From positions 7,711,487-7,775,486 of the forward strand of contig NZ_LT607413.1 in the NCBI RefSeq assembly GCF_900091495.1: 64,000 nucleotides of DNA, given 5' to 3'. Within the stretch, counting starts at the first letter, position 1. Each line of letters opens with the position of its first letter. Origin of the DNA: Micromonospora echinospora (GTDB lineage Bacteria; Actinomycetota; Actinomycetes; Mycobacteriales; Micromonosporaceae). Positions 24,593 to 33,539 of this stretch are shown one piece after another. The notes under the pieces were generated by a model. The model did not search any database. It worked only from the letters and a program-made list of their open reading frames with translations, and had not been told where the DNA came from. Both the position numbers and the translations under genes were made by a program.

Positions 24593-24922
24593 ATGCCCTG
24601 GCGCGAGCAACCGGCAGACCTGGTCTTCGCCCCACCCCGCTACCCGGCGCACGACTACACCGGTCCGGGTGAGATCGTCACGGTTCGCCTCGGCCGCGAG
24701 GTCGTTGGGTACCTGACCCGCAAGGGCTGGGACGGCGTCGGCTGGCTCCCGCGCCCCGGCCTGACCGAGGATGCCGACATCGTTCGCGTCCTGGTCTACG
24801 ACATCTTGCGTGACGCCGCAGCCGAGGGCAGGCCCTTGGTTGAAGCGTGGGCGGAAGTCCTGGACTTCACGACCCACGACGCCCCCGTCACGGCACCCCT
24901 GGACGGGCTGCGCGGCGACTGA
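24593..24922 (+). CDS. Small protein, candidate immunity partner of the MuF toxin
   Basis: The 109-aa product starts at ATG 24593 (GGGAGG upstream; an ATG at 24578 is an alternative), 40 bp after the MuF-ART gene. It has a compact alpha/beta look (GEIVTVRLGREVVGYLTRKGWDGVGWLP, DADIVRVLVYDILRDAAAEGRPLVEAWAEV) and no capsid-family resemblance. Immunity genes sit immediately downstream of MuF-linked toxins in other phages, so this is the positional candidate. It could instead be a head accessory protein. Confidence 0.5.
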   Translation: MPWREQPADLVFAPPRYPAHDYTGPGEIVTVRLGREVVGYLTRKGWDGVGWLPRPGLTEDADIVRVLVYDILRDAAAEGRPLVEAWAEVLDFTTHDAPVTAPLDGLRGD

Positions 24923-24938
24923 CCGCCCCGCCCTCTGA

Positions 24939-24973
24939 GAAGGCCCCTGAGCGCCCAGCGCCCGGGGGCCTTC
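24939..24973 (+). terminator. Terminator
   Basis: GAAGGCCCC pairs with GGGGCCTTC across an internal GC-rich loop, followed by a pyrimidine-rich tail, ending the portal-MuF transcript. Confidence 0.65.
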
Positions 24974-24993
24974 GTCTTCCCCTGACCTATCCA

Positions 24994-25009
24994 CGCTAAA
25001 CGCTTAGCG
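24994..25009. promoter_or_regulatory. Operator copy 3
   Basis: CGCTAAACGCTTAGCG, with perfect six-base arms, lies 74 bp upstream of the scaffold start. Confidence 0.6.
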
Positions 25010-25082
25010 GGCTACTCAGGGGCCGCAACACCCCTTCACGCGGGCAGGTCCCGCGCCCCTACCCGACCCAGGAGGTCGACCC

Positions 25083-25634
25083 ATGCCCGAGCCCGTGACC
25101 CCGCCTGCCGACCCGGCCCCGACCGGCACCCCGCCGGCTGATCCGGCCCCGTCGGGTGGTGCCGACCCGGGCACTCCGCCCGCCCCGTCCGCGCCCGTCA
25201 ACCTCGACGGTCCCTACGACGAGGCACGCGGTACCCGCCTTATCGCGAACCTTCGTGCCGAGCTGGCCGCCGAGAAGGCGAAGCGCCAGACAGGCGAGCC
25301 CGCCGACGTCGCCGCGATGAAGGCGCAGCTCGACGCGATCACTGCCGAGCTGGCGAAGACCCGGACCGACGCGATCGAGGCCGCGAAGAAGGCCGCGATT
25401 GCCGAGGCGAAGGTCCCGGCTCACCTGGCGTCCTACGTGACCGGCGCGACCGCCGAGGAGATCGCCGCGAGCGCCGCGAAGGTCGCCGCCGACTTCGCCG
25501 CCGGCCTGCCGACTGCCTCGGCGGACCCGCTTCCCGGCAAGCCGAAGCCGCAGCTCACGCCCGGCACCGCGCCGAACGACGCCCCCACCGCTTTCGACCC
25601 CGTAGCCACCGCTAAGGCGGCCCGGGGCTTCTGA
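25083..25634 (+). CDS. Capsid scaffold protein
   Basis: The 183-aa protein has a Pro/Ala-rich disordered N-terminus, a coiled-coil core (LIANLRAELAAEKAKRQ, MKAQLDAITAELAKTRTDAIEAAKKAAIAEAK) and a flexible C-terminus. This composition and the position directly before the coat gene identify a scaffold that guides procapsid assembly. The ATG follows AGGAGG. Confidence 0.8.
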   Translation: MPEPVTPPADPAPTGTPPADPAPSGGADPGTPPAPSAPVNLDGPYDEARGTRLIANLRAELAAEKAKRQTGEPADVAAMKAQLDAITAELAKTRTDAIEAAKKAAIAEAKVPAHLASYVTGATAEEIAASAAKVAADFAAGLPTASADPLPGKPKPQLTPGTAPNDAPTAFDPVATAKAARGF

Positions 25635-25648
25635 CCCCTGGAGAGGTA

Positions 25649-26566
25649 ATGCCGCACGATTTCGTCATTCCCGAGCAGGTTCTCTCGACCGCAATCGCGT
25701 TGGTCAGGGACGACCTGAAGATGGCCGCGACCGTCAACCGCGACTACGAGGACAGCTTCGGTGGTGGCCGGGGCACTGTGGTCAACGTCCGGACGCCGAA
25801 CACCCTGAAGGCCCGGCGTCGGAAGATGACGCAGGACGGCACTGCGATCACCGTCGACACCATCACCGAGTCGACCATCCCGGTCGAGATGACCGAGCAC
25901 GTCTACAGCGCCGTCGACGTGTCGGACCTTCAGATGCGGATGGACATCACCGACTTCACCCGTCAGGTGACGGTCCCGCAGGTCCGGGGCATTGTTGAGG
26001 ACCTGGAAAACCTGGTCACGGAGACCATGCAGGCGCTTCCGGAGACGCTGACGCTCGCCTACGACCCGGCGAAGCCGCACCTGACCTTCACGCGGGCCCG
26101 GAAGATGCTGCGGGACCTGGGTCTGCCGGCCGAGGGCCTCTGGGCGGCAGTAGGCACCGAGGTCTACGCCGAGCTTCTCGACGCGAACGCGATCACCGAC
26201 GCCTCGCAGTCGGGCAGCACCGAGGCGCTTCGCAACGCGAACGTCGGCCGCGTGCGCGGTTTCATGACCGTCGAAAACAACAGGTTGGCCGACGACGAGA
26301 TCATTTTCTACGGCCGGGACGCGTTCACCCTGGCGATCCGGGCCCCGTTCCCGCCGGACGGCGCGGCGTTCAAGGCTTCGCAGTCCGAGAACGGCTTCGC
26401 GATGACCTGGGTCAAGGACTACGACTCGACCGTCCTGAAGGACCGGAGCGTCTTCCAGACCTACGCGGGCTGCCAGTCGATGCGAGTGAAGCGCCTCGCC
26501 TCGGACGGGACGACCTCCCTGGTCGTGCCGGCGCTGCGGGTGCTGACCTCGACCGACCCGGCCTGA
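25649..26566 (+). CDS. Major capsid protein, P22 coat-like
   Basis: The 305-aa protein begins with VIPEQVLSTAIALVRDDLKMAATVNRDYEDSFGGGRGTVVNVRTP and continues with the HK97-fold pattern typical of the P22 gp5-like group, including VYSAVDVSDLQMRMDITDFTRQVTVPQVRGIVEDLENLV and ending with VVPALRVL. It would form the icosahedral shell. GGAGAGGT precedes the ATG. Confidence 0.88.
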   Translation: MPHDFVIPEQVLSTAIALVRDDLKMAATVNRDYEDSFGGGRGTVVNVRTPNTLKARRRKMTQDGTAITVDTITESTIPVEMTEHVYSAVDVSDLQMRMDITDFTRQVTVPQVRGIVEDLENLVTETMQALPETLTLAYDPAKPHLTFTRARKMLRDLGLPAEGLWAAVGTEVYAELLDANAITDASQSGSTEALRNANVGRVRGFMTVENNRLADDEIIFYGRDAFTLAIRAPFPPDGAAFKASQSENGFAMTWVKDYDSTVLKDRSVFQTYAGCQSMRVKRLASDGTTSLVVPALRVLTSTDPA

Positions 26567-26582
26567 CCGAAGGAGTAGCCCC

Positions 26583-27017
26583 GTGAGCCTGCCCCCGCTC
26601 GTCCCGGTCGCCGCGCTCGAACGGCGGATGGGACTCGACCCCGGCACGCTCACCGGTTCGGACCTCGTCCGGGCGGGGGTGGCGCTCGAAGATGCGTCCG
26701 CCCTCGTCCGGGCCGAAGGGCTGGATTGGGTCGCCGATGACGGGGTCACGATCACGGCCCCGGCCGTGGTGTTGAAGGTCGCCCGGGACGTCGCGCTGCG
26801 CCAGTACCGGAACCCCGACGGCTACCAGGGCGAGAACATCGGCGAGTACGGCTACCAGTACGCGCGTGGGCAGGCCGGCGACGAGTTGACCGCCGCCGAG
26901 GTCGCGACCGTACGCAGGGCCGCAGGTAAAACCGCGGCCTCTGTTTACACGGTTCGGACGCCCTCGGCCTACGAGTGCCCGCCGACCCCCGACCCGTTCC
27001 CGGCGGTGACCGCGTGA
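26583..27017 (+). CDS. Head-tail connector (adaptor)
   Basis: The 144-aa product has an N-terminal helix (LVPVAALERRMGLD), a further helical core (LVRAGVALEDASALVRAEGLDWV, APAVVLKVARDVALRQYRNPDGYQGENIGEYGYQYARG) and a floppy C-terminus. This matches gp6/gp15-type connectors stacked under the portal. It starts with GTG after GAAGGAG and overlaps the next gene (GTGA). Confidence 0.75.
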   Translation: MSLPPLVPVAALERRMGLDPGTLTGSDLVRAGVALEDASALVRAEGLDWVADDGVTITAPAVVLKVARDVALRQYRNPDGYQGENIGEYGYQYARGQAGDELTAAEVATVRRAAGKTAASVYTVRTPSAYECPPTPDPFPAVTA

Positions 27018-27283
27018 GGTACCCCGACACCGTGACCGTCCTGCGGCAGACCACCGCCGACGAGTACGGCAACCCCGGGTCGGGGCCTCACGCCCCCGCC
27101 GGCACCTGGCCCGGCTTCCTGACCGGCGAGACGGTCTTCGCCCCACCCGACGCCGACGTCCAGCGCGGCGACCGGCTGGTCATTGGGGCGGACACGTACG
27201 ACGTCGAAGGCGACCCGGCGCGGCTGCGGTCGCCCTCGCGGACTGTGCTGACCCGCGTCGCGGTCAGGCTGCGGAGGAGGTGA
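27014..27283 (+). CDS. Head closure protein
   Basis: The 89-aa protein has VRYPDTVTVLRQTTADEYGNPG at the start and VQRGDRLVIGADTYDVEGDPARL, the small beta-barrel pattern of SPP1 gp16-like stoppers. It would close the head after packaging. The GTG overlaps the upstream stop. Confidence 0.75.
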   Translation: MRYPDTVTVLRQTTADEYGNPGSGPHAPAGTWPGFLTGETVFAPPDADVQRGDRLVIGADTYDVEGDPARLRSPSRTVLTRVAVRLRRR

Positions 27284-27573
27284 CCGTGAAGGTCAAAATC
27301 GACTATGACGGCGTCCGCGCGATCCTGAAGTCCGAAGGCGTAGGTGCCCTAATCGACGGGGCGACCGAGGCCGTCCGCGCTCAGGTCGCGTCGCATCAAT
27401 CCGTCGTCCGTCACAGGATGCCGGTCGACGCCGACCGCTACCAGACCGACCGTGAGGCCGGCGCGGTGACGATCGCTCACGCGGGCGGGCTGGCCGTTCA
27501 GGCGAAGTACGGCGCGCTCACGCAGGCCGCCGCCGCAGCCGGTCTCGAAGTGACCGATCGGGGCGACGAGTGA
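27280..27573 (+). CDS. Tail/neck protein, HK97 gp10-like
   Basis: The 97-aa product (KVKIDYDGVRAILKSEG... then RMPVDADRYQTDREAGAVTIAHAGGLAVQAKYG) has the short helix plus terminal strand pattern of minor neck proteins between closure and tail terminator genes. The GTG at 27280 overlaps the upstream stop; GTG 27286 is an alternative start. Confidence 0.65.
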   Translation: MTVKVKIDYDGVRAILKSEGVGALIDGATEAVRAQVASHQSVVRHRMPVDADRYQTDREAGAVTIAHAGGLAVQAKYGALTQAAAAAGLEVTDRGDE

Positions 27574-27962
27574 AGGTCCGCCACCCCGACCCGCGCGCCG
27601 CGACCCTGGCGGTCGTGCGGGCCCTGTTCCCGGCGGTCGCCTTCGGTACGAAGCGCCTGGACGACTTCGCCGAGGATGACGTCCCGGCCCTGCCCTATGC
27701 GATGGTCGCCAGTGACGGGGCCTTCGTCCGCCAGCCGACGACGCTGGTCGCGACCGTTCGCGTCGCCGTCTGGGGCGAGAGCGACGCCGCCGGCTACGAC
27801 CTGGCCGACGACCTTCACGCGACCCTCCTCGGCTACGAGGGCGGTTCCGAGGTGCGCGGGTTCGGCCCGCTGACTGGGCCGCTTCCGACGGAGGACCCCG
27901 ACACGGGTCAGCCCCTCACGTCTTTCACTGTTTCAGCGCGACTCCGGCCGCGCTCACCGTAA
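27570..27962 (+). CDS. Tail terminator/completion protein
   Basis: The 130-aa protein (AATLAVVRALFPAVAFG, LPYAMVASDGAFVRQPTTLVATVRVAVWGESDAAGYDLADDLHATLLGY) matches the alpha/beta fold of gpU-like tail terminators, and the gene lies between neck and tail-tube genes as expected. It caps the tail tube and joins it to the head. Overlaps the previous gene by four bases. Confidence 0.72.
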   Translation: MKVRHPDPRAATLAVVRALFPAVAFGTKRLDDFAEDDVPALPYAMVASDGAFVRQPTTLVATVRVAVWGESDAAGYDLADDLHATLLGYEGGSEVRGFGPLTGPLPTEDPDTGQPLTSFTVSARLRPRSP

Positions 27963-27975
27963 GGAGAGTCACCGC

Positions 27976-28518
27976 ATGGCGGGCGACCCGAGTAAGGCCG
28001 GTCAGTGGGCCGGCGCAGACGTGTTCATCGCGCCCCCGGGCACGGCGGGCCCGACGGACCTCACGACCCCGTGGGGGCCGGATTGGGGCGTGGCGGGCCT
28101 GCTCGACGGCGAAGAGGGCTTCGTCTGGGAGCGTGACATGGACGAGTCCGAGTCCTACGCGTGGGGCGGCATCCTCGTCCGGAAGACCCGGTCGAAGCAC
28201 AAGCGCACGGTCAAGTTTGTCGCCCTCGAAGACAACGACGTGACGTTCGAGCTGGCGAACCCCGGTAGCACCCGGACTACGACCGCCGGCCTGACCACAG
28301 CAACCATCAAGGTCCCGCAGGACCGGGACTTCGCGATCGGCTTCGAGCTGCGCGACGGCAACAAGGTCAAGCGCAGGACGGTCAAGCGGGCGACCGCCGA
28401 CGTCGACGGCGAGGTAAAGGAAGCCGAGACCGAGCTGACCGCCGTGACCTTCCTGGTCACGCTCTACCCCGAGAGCGACGCCACGCTCTACACCGAGTTG
28501 TCCGGCGAGATCGTCTGA
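27976..28518 (+). CDS. Major tail tube protein
   Basis: The 180-aa protein has MAGDPSKAGQWAGADVFIAPPG at the N-terminus and GFVWERDMDESESYAWGGILVRKTRSKHKRTVKFVALEDNDVTFELA, typical of long-tail tube subunits, with beta-strand C-terminus. AAGGAGAG precedes the ATG. It sits directly upstream of the tail chaperones and tape measure genes. Confidence 0.8.
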   Translation: MAGDPSKAGQWAGADVFIAPPGTAGPTDLTTPWGPDWGVAGLLDGEEGFVWERDMDESESYAWGGILVRKTRSKHKRTVKFVALEDNDVTFELANPGSTRTTTAGLTTATIKVPQDRDFAIGFELRDGNKVKRRTVKRATADVDGEVKEAETELTAVTFLVTLYPESDATLYTELSGEIV

Positions 28519-28526
28519 CCTGCTCA

Positions 28527-28543
28527 CGCTAAACGCTTCACGC
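28527..28543. promoter_or_regulatory. Operator copy 4, degenerate
   Basis: CGCTAAACGCTTCACGC follows the tail tube stop. The left arm is intact and the right arm is degenerate. Confidence 0.4.
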
Positions 28544-28549
28544 ACACCG

Positions 28550-28585
28550 GGCCCCGGAGTCGCCGCGCGGACGACTCCGGGGCCC
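28550..28585 (+). terminator. Terminator
   Basis: GGCCCCGGAGTCG pairs with CGACTCCGGGGCC, followed by CCCTTT. This is a strong stem after the highly expressed tube gene. Confidence 0.75.
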
Positions 28586-28625
28586 CCTTTCCGCGCCGTC
28601 CGCGCCGACTCCCGAAGGAGCCCCC

Positions 28626-28892
28626 ATGCCCAGCACCGCCGCGAAGGCCGAGGCCACCGGCCAGTCCCAGACCTTCGAGCACGACGGCGTTACCTACTCC
28701 GTCCCGCCGACCTCGGAATGGGACATGGACGCGATGGAGGCATACGAGCGTGACCACATCGTCACCTGCGTTCGCCTGATCCTCGGCCCCGAGCAGTTCG
28801 AGAAGTTCAAGCCCAAGGGCACGAAGCGCACGCTCGGCGATCTCAACGCCCTGTTCGACAAGATCCAGAAGGCCACCGACGTCCCAAACTGA
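28626..28892 (+). CDS. Tail assembly chaperone G
   Basis: The 88-aa product precedes the tape measure gene and ends ATDVPN-stop. It contains FEHDGVTYSVPPTSEWDMDAMEAYERDHIVTCVRLILGPEQFEKF, the usual actinophage chaperone signature. Most ribosomes end here; some slip -1 at CCCAAAC (28883-28889) to make the longer GT form. Confidence 0.82.
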   Translation: MPSTAAKAEATGQSQTFEHDGVTYSVPPTSEWDMDAMEAYERDHIVTCVRLILGPEQFEKFKPKGTKRTLGDLNALFDKIQKATDVPN

Positions 28893-29236
28893 CGCAGCTC
28901 GTCCGCCTTGTCCGCGACCACCCCCGGGCGCTGGAAGCCGATCTCCGTCGGTACTACGGCGTCCGGCTCTCGGACCTGTGGCGCGGCGAGCTGTCCTGGC
29001 GCGAGCTGAGCGTCTACGTCGATTACCTACCGCCCGGGTCCGCCGTGTGGGCGATCGACCACGGCGTCACGTACGGCGCTGACCCCGTCGTAGCCCTCCT
29101 CGCCGATCTCTACGGCGCGTTGACGGGCGAGCCTCACCCCCTGCGCCCGGCCCCTGTGCAGCCGGCGAAGTCCGGCGTCATCGCGGCCCTACTCGCGCAG
29201 CGCGAACGCCTGGCCGCCCAAAGGAGTAAGCCGTGA
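28626..29236 (+). CDS. Tail assembly chaperone GT, by -1 frameshift
   Basis: A -1 shift at CCCAAAC lets translation run from the G frame into LTQLVRLVRDHPRALEADLRRYYGVRLSDLW...LLAQRERLAAQRSKP, giving about 203 aa. The heptamer has canonical X XXY YYZ phasing (zero-frame CCA AAC then TGA). Frameshifted G/GT chaperones are conserved in long-tailed phages and coat the tape measure protein during assembly. The end overlaps the tape measure GTG. Confidence 0.8.
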
Positions 29237-31449
29237 GTACCCGCGTCGGCTGGGCGACCATCCAGCTAATCCCGTCCGCGAAGGACTTCGGAAAGAACAC
29301 CCGACGCGAGCTGAAAAAGCCGCTCACCGCCGCTGGCAAGGAAGGCGGCGAAACCCTGGGCGCGGCCATGGGGCCCGCCGCCGGAAAGGCCGCCGGGCGG
29401 ACCATGCGAGCCCCGCTCGCCGCCGCAGGGGCCGCAGGCGGGCGGGCGTTCGGCAAGGCTGCCGTCCGCGCCGCCTCGAAGAGCACCCGCGAGGGCAGCA
29501 AGAAGACCGCTGCGGACTTCCTAAAGGGTTTCGGCGAGACGCTGACCGGCGGCATGGCGACCGTCTTCCGGTCGGCGTTCACGGCGGGCCCGATCCTCGT
29601 CGCCGCCGCCGGCCTGTCCGCCGCCTTGTCGGCCGCCGTTGGGGCCGCCGTGACGACGGGTGTCCTGGCCGCAGTCGGGGGCGGCGTCCTGGCCGCCGGT
29701 ATCGCCCTCGCGGTGAAGCACCCCGCCGTGTCGAAAGCGTGGGAGACGTTCGGGTCCCGCGCGAAGAAGGTCTTCGCGGGCTTCTCGCAGCCCTTCCGCG
29801 CGCCCCTCATCCGGGCCGCCGACACCTTCGGTGACGCTCTCGAACGGATGGCCCCGAGCTTGCGGAAGCTCGGCCAGCTCGCCGCGCCGCTGATCGACAA
29901 GCTCGCGCCGAGCCTCGCCACGATGGCCGAGAACGCCATGCCGGGCCTGCTCGCCGCGATGAAGGCCGCCGGCCCCGTCCTCGGCGCGCTCGACTTCGGG
30001 GCGATCGGCAAGGGAATCTCTGGCTTCTTCACCAACTTGTCGGCCGCCGGCCCCGAGGCGGCCCGGTTCATGTCCGGCTTCTCTCGGGCGCTCTCGGGCG
30101 GTCTGCCTGCCCTGGCGGGGCACCTGGCAAGCCTGACGAAGAAGTTCTTCCAGATTGTCGACGTCGGTCGCGATCTGGGTGCGCTGGTCGCCCCGGTGTT
30201 CTCTCGTATCCGGGACGCCGTCGTCGGCTTCTTCAACTCAGCGAAGTCCGGGGACGGCATCCTCGCCCGCCTGAAGGGCTACTTCGCCACTCTGCGGGAA
30301 CCGCTCGCGAATCTCGGCGAGACATTCCGCGAGATCGGGACCCGCCTTTCCGGGGTCTGGAAGTCGCAGCTTCAGCCCTTTTTCACTGACCTAGGAAAGA
30401 AGCTCGGCCCGCTATTCAGCGAGTGGGGCGAGACGATCCGGTCAGTCATTACCGACCTGACGCCCATCGTGCGCGGAATCGCGGATGGCTTCGCTTTCCT
30501 CTGGACGAAGCTCGGCCTCGGGAAGGTCGTGCTCGGCATGATCGGCTCATTCTTCAGCGGAATGGTGAAGATCGTCACCGGCGCGATCCGGATCGTGCGC
30601 GGTCTGTTCACGCTCTTCGCAGGCATCTTCACGGGCGACTGGTCGAAAATGTGGGAGGGCGTGAAGACGATCGCGTCGGGAATTTGGTCGGCGATCTGCG
30701 GCGCGTTCCAAGTGCTAATCATCGGCCGGCTCGGCAGCATGGCGAAGGGACTCCTCGGCAGGCTGGGCGTTTGGTTCACGACCGCCTTCTCCAAGATCAA
30801 GAATGCGGCAGCGTCGTGGGTGACTTCCCTCGTCGGCCGGGTCGCCGCGCTGCGGTCGAGCGTCACGAGCTACGTGTCCGGCCTGGTCTCGCGGGTCGTC
30901 TCCTACTTCACGTCGATGATGTCGCGGGCCCTGTCCGCCGTCCGGTCTGGCGTCGGCCGCGTGGTCAGCGCCGTCCGCGATATGGGGACGCGGATGCTCG
31001 CGCCGCTGCGCGATCTGGTCGGCCGGTTCCGCTCAATCGCGAGCGACGTCATCGGCGGTTTCGTAGCCGGTATCCGTGCCGGCGCGGGGCGGATCATTTC
31101 GGCGATCAAGTCGACCATTACCGACAACCTGCCGAGCTACGTAAAGGCCGCCCTCGGGATTCACTCCCCGTCCCGCGTTTTTATGGCGCTCGGCCGGCAC
31201 GTCTCGGAAGGCATGGCGCTTGGTATTCGTCAGGGTTCCGGCGCGGTCACTAAGGCCGTGTCCGCACTGACGAAGATCCCCGACGCTGCGAGCGTGAACG
31301 TCGGCACCTTCACCGCGCGTTCTGCCGGCCTGCCGACCGCCGCCGAGGCGACTCATTACCACCTTCACGACTCGCGGGCGACGCTCGCTCAATTGCAGGC
31401 GTTGCAGGCCCGGCAAGCGATTCTTGCCCGAGCAGGGAGAGCGCGCTAA
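29233..31449 (+). CDS. Tape measure protein
   Basis: The 738-aa protein begins VGWATIQLIPSAKDFGKNTRREL, has two hydrophobic helical stretches (about 105-160) and repeated amphipathic helices, then a conserved SYVKAALGIHSPSRVFMALGRHVSEGMALGI segment and a HYHLHDSRATLAQLQALQARQ end. It sets tail length and is injected with DNA. With the usual 1.5 Angstrom per residue, it predicts a tail near 110 nm. GTGA overlap with GT. Confidence 0.88.
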   Translation: MSTRVGWATIQLIPSAKDFGKNTRRELKKPLTAAGKEGGETLGAAMGPAAGKAAGRTMRAPLAAAGAAGGRAFGKAAVRAASKSTREGSKKTAADFLKGFGETLTGGMATVFRSAFTAGPILVAAAGLSAALSAAVGAAVTTGVLAAVGGGVLAAGIALAVKHPAVSKAWETFGSRAKKVFAGFSQPFRAPLIRAADTFGDALERMAPSLRKLGQLAAPLIDKLAPSLATMAENAMPGLLAAMKAAGPVLGALDFGAIGKGISGFFTNLSAAGPEAARFMSGFSRALSGGLPALAGHLASLTKKFFQIVDVGRDLGALVAPVFSRIRDAVVGFFNSAKSGDGILARLKGYFATLREPLANLGETFREIGTRLSGVWKSQLQPFFTDLGKKLGPLFSEWGETIRSVITDLTPIVRGIADGFAFLWTKLGLGKVVLGMIGSFFSGMVKIVTGAIRIVRGLFTLFAGIFTGDWSKMWEGVKTIASGIWSAICGAFQVLIIGRLGSMAKGLLGRLGVWFTTAFSKIKNAAASWVTSLVGRVAALRSSVTSYVSGLVSRVVSYFTSMMSRALSAVRSGVGRVVSAVRDMGTRMLAPLRDLVGRFRSIASDVIGGFVAGIRAGAGRIISAIKSTITDNLPSYVKAALGIHSPSRVFMALGRHVSEGMALGIRQGSGAVTKAVSALTKIPDAASVNVGTFTARSAGLPTAAEATHYHLHDSRATLAQLQALQARQAILARAGRAR

Positions 31450-32397
31450 ATGCCTATCGTTATTCGCCCGGCGCGAATCACGCCGCCCAGCACGCCGGAC
31501 GTTCCGCCGATCTCGCGGACCCCCTGGCCTGAGCTGGACATGCGCCGCCCGGCGGCTACGTACATCGCTCCGGACGGTTCGGTATGGCCGCTCTCCTCGC
31601 CCGAGCTGGGTTGGGCGACCACCGACGAGGTAACCGGGCTCGGTCCGGCCCCGGTCGAGCTGGTCACTGACCCGCACCCGCGTGGGGGCGATCGCATCCG
31701 GCACGTCTACCCGACGGCCCGGGTCATCACGTGGCCCCTGCTCGTCTGGGGCGCGTCCCACCTGGAATTCCTCGCCCGCTGGCGGGCCCTGGCTCGTGCC
31801 TTCGCGCTTACGCGCAGGCTCGGGCCGGGCCGGCTGCGGGTGTCCCGCCCGGACGGCACGCAGCGAGAAATCCTCGTGCACTTCGCCGGTGGGTTCGAGG
31901 GGGCCCCGGGGCGGGGGTACACGGACGACGTCGCCGCGATCTCGCTCTTCTGCGAAGACCCGTACTGGCGAGCTGTCGACCCGCTCACCCTCCGGTACGT
32001 CTTCGGGACCACCCGGCCATACCTGAACCCGTTCCCGTCGCTGTCTTCAGGCCGCGTCTTCGGCGCGACCACGGCAACGAACCCCGGCGAAGTCGAGACC
32101 TGGCCCGAGTGGACCGTGACCGGCCCTGCCGCCGGCCTGGTCGCCGAGAACGAGACGACCGGCGAGGCGTTCGAGCTGACCTACCCGCTCGCCGCTGGGC
32201 AGTCCATCCGGATCACGACCGAGGTGTCTGCGGTGGTGGGGCCCGCCGGGCAACCCCTGGCCGGGGCGCTCGCCTGGCCCGGGTCGGTTCTCTGGGGCCT
32301 CGATCCGGGCCTGAACGACATCAACTTCGTAGTCCCGGACGCCGCCGCTGGGGCGTCGATCGAGCTGGCCTACTGGCCGCGATTCGAGACCGCATGA
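31450..32397 (+). CDS. Distal tail protein (Dit-like)
   Basis: The 315-aa protein directly follows the tape measure gene. It contains VYPTARVITWPLLVWGASHLEFLARWRALARAFALTRRLGPGRLRVSRPDGTQREI and a second beta-rich half with WPEWTVTGPAAGLVAENETTGEAFELTYPL, as in Dit proteins of Gram-positive phages that form the hub at the tail end. It overlaps the next gene by four bases. Confidence 0.75.
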   Translation: MPIVIRPARITPPSTPDVPPISRTPWPELDMRRPAATYIAPDGSVWPLSSPELGWATTDEVTGLGPAPVELVTDPHPRGGDRIRHVYPTARVITWPLLVWGASHLEFLARWRALARAFALTRRLGPGRLRVSRPDGTQREILVHFAGGFEGAPGRGYTDDVAAISLFCEDPYWRAVDPLTLRYVFGTTRPYLNPFPSLSSGRVFGATTATNPGEVETWPEWTVTGPAAGLVAENETTGEAFELTYPLAAGQSIRITTEVSAVVGPAGQPLAGALAWPGSVLWGLDPGLNDINFVVPDAAAGASIELAYWPRFETA

Positions 32398-33539
32398 TCA
32401 CCCTGTTAATCACCGACCGGGACCTGAACGTCGTCGGCCAGCCGATCACGCGATGGACCGAGATCGACGTGACGCTCAGGTTCAACGAACCCGATTCCGG
32501 GACCGCCACGATCCCGACTGACGGCCTGTCCATCGACCAGCTCGCCCCCGGTAACCGCCTGGTCGTGATCCGCGACGGGGCCTTCTTCACGGGCGGCCCG
32601 ATCGAGACCCCGGGCGCGCTGTCCTGGTCGGCCACGGGCGGGGACAGTGGGGCCGGCACGACGACCCTCGCCTTCGCATCCGACCTGGCGAGCATCGCGG
32701 CCGAGGTGGTCTACCCGGACCCCGCAAACCCGATCACGGCGCAGACCGCCGCCCGGCGCACGTTCACCGCGACCAACGCCGAAACGGTGCTCCGCACGCT
32801 CGTAAGGGAGAACGTCGGCACGCTGGCGCTCCTGCCCCGGCGTATCCCCGGCCTCCTCGTCGCGAACCCGATCGGAATCGGCGCTCCGGTCACGATGGGT
32901 TTCCGGCTTGACCACCTAGGCGACGCACTTCGGTCGGTCGCACTGGCGGGCGGGGGCCTCGGCTTCCGCACTGAGCAGACCGCGTCCGGGTCGATCGTCT
33001 TCCGCGTCTACCAGCCCCGCGACCTAACCGGTCAGGTCCGGTTCTCTCGGGGCCTGGGAAACCTACAGGCGTACCGGTACGAGCCGGCCGCACCGACGTG
33101 CACGGTCGCAATCGTCGGGGCGCAGGGTGAGGCCGAGGACCGCGTCTTCGCCGAGCTGGTCGCCGACGCCGCCGCGACCTGGGGCCGGATGGTCGCCGTG
33201 GTCGACCGGCGGGACACGTCGGACGGCGAAGAGATCGACGCCGCCGGCTACGAAGCCCTCGCGGAAGGCGCTGAGGCCGCCCAGCTCACGGCGGACGCCA
33301 TCGACACCCCGACGCAGCGGTACGGCACCCACTACGACCTCGGCGACCTGGTCTCGGTCGAGCTGACCAACGGCGTCGAGCTGGCCGACGTCGTCCGCGC
33401 CGTGACGCTGAAAGCCACGCCGCAGACCGGCGAGGTCGTCACTCCCCTAATCGGTACGCAAAGCGCGAGCACTGACCCGGCATGGGTCCGCTTGCTGCGC
33501 GACCTCACCCGTCGGCTCGGGCGTTTGGAGGCTATCTAA
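32394..33539 (+). CDS. Tail-tip protein, ReqiPepy6 Gp37-like
   Basis: The 381-aa protein (MITLLITDRDLNVVGQPITRWTEIDVTLRFNEPDSGTATIP..., GNRLVVIRDGAFFTGGPIE, YGTHYDLGDLVSVEL) matches the family named after Gp37 of phage ReqiPepy6, tail-hub proteins of actinophages. The ATG at 32394 overlaps the Dit stop (ATGA). It likely forms the hub onto which receptor-binding proteins dock. Confidence 0.75.
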   Translation: MITLLITDRDLNVVGQPITRWTEIDVTLRFNEPDSGTATIPTDGLSIDQLAPGNRLVVIRDGAFFTGGPIETPGALSWSATGGDSGAGTTTLAFASDLASIAAEVVYPDPANPITAQTAARRTFTATNAETVLRTLVRENVGTLALLPRRIPGLLVANPIGIGAPVTMGFRLDHLGDALRSVALAGGGLGFRTEQTASGSIVFRVYQPRDLTGQVRFSRGLGNLQAYRYEPAAPTCTVAIVGAQGEAEDRVFAELVADAAATWGRMVAVVDRRDTSDGEEIDAAGYEALAEGAEAAQLTADAIDTPTQRYGTHYDLGDLVSVELTNGVELADVVRAVTLKATPQTGEVVTPLIGTQSASTDPAWVRLLRDLTRRLGRLEAI

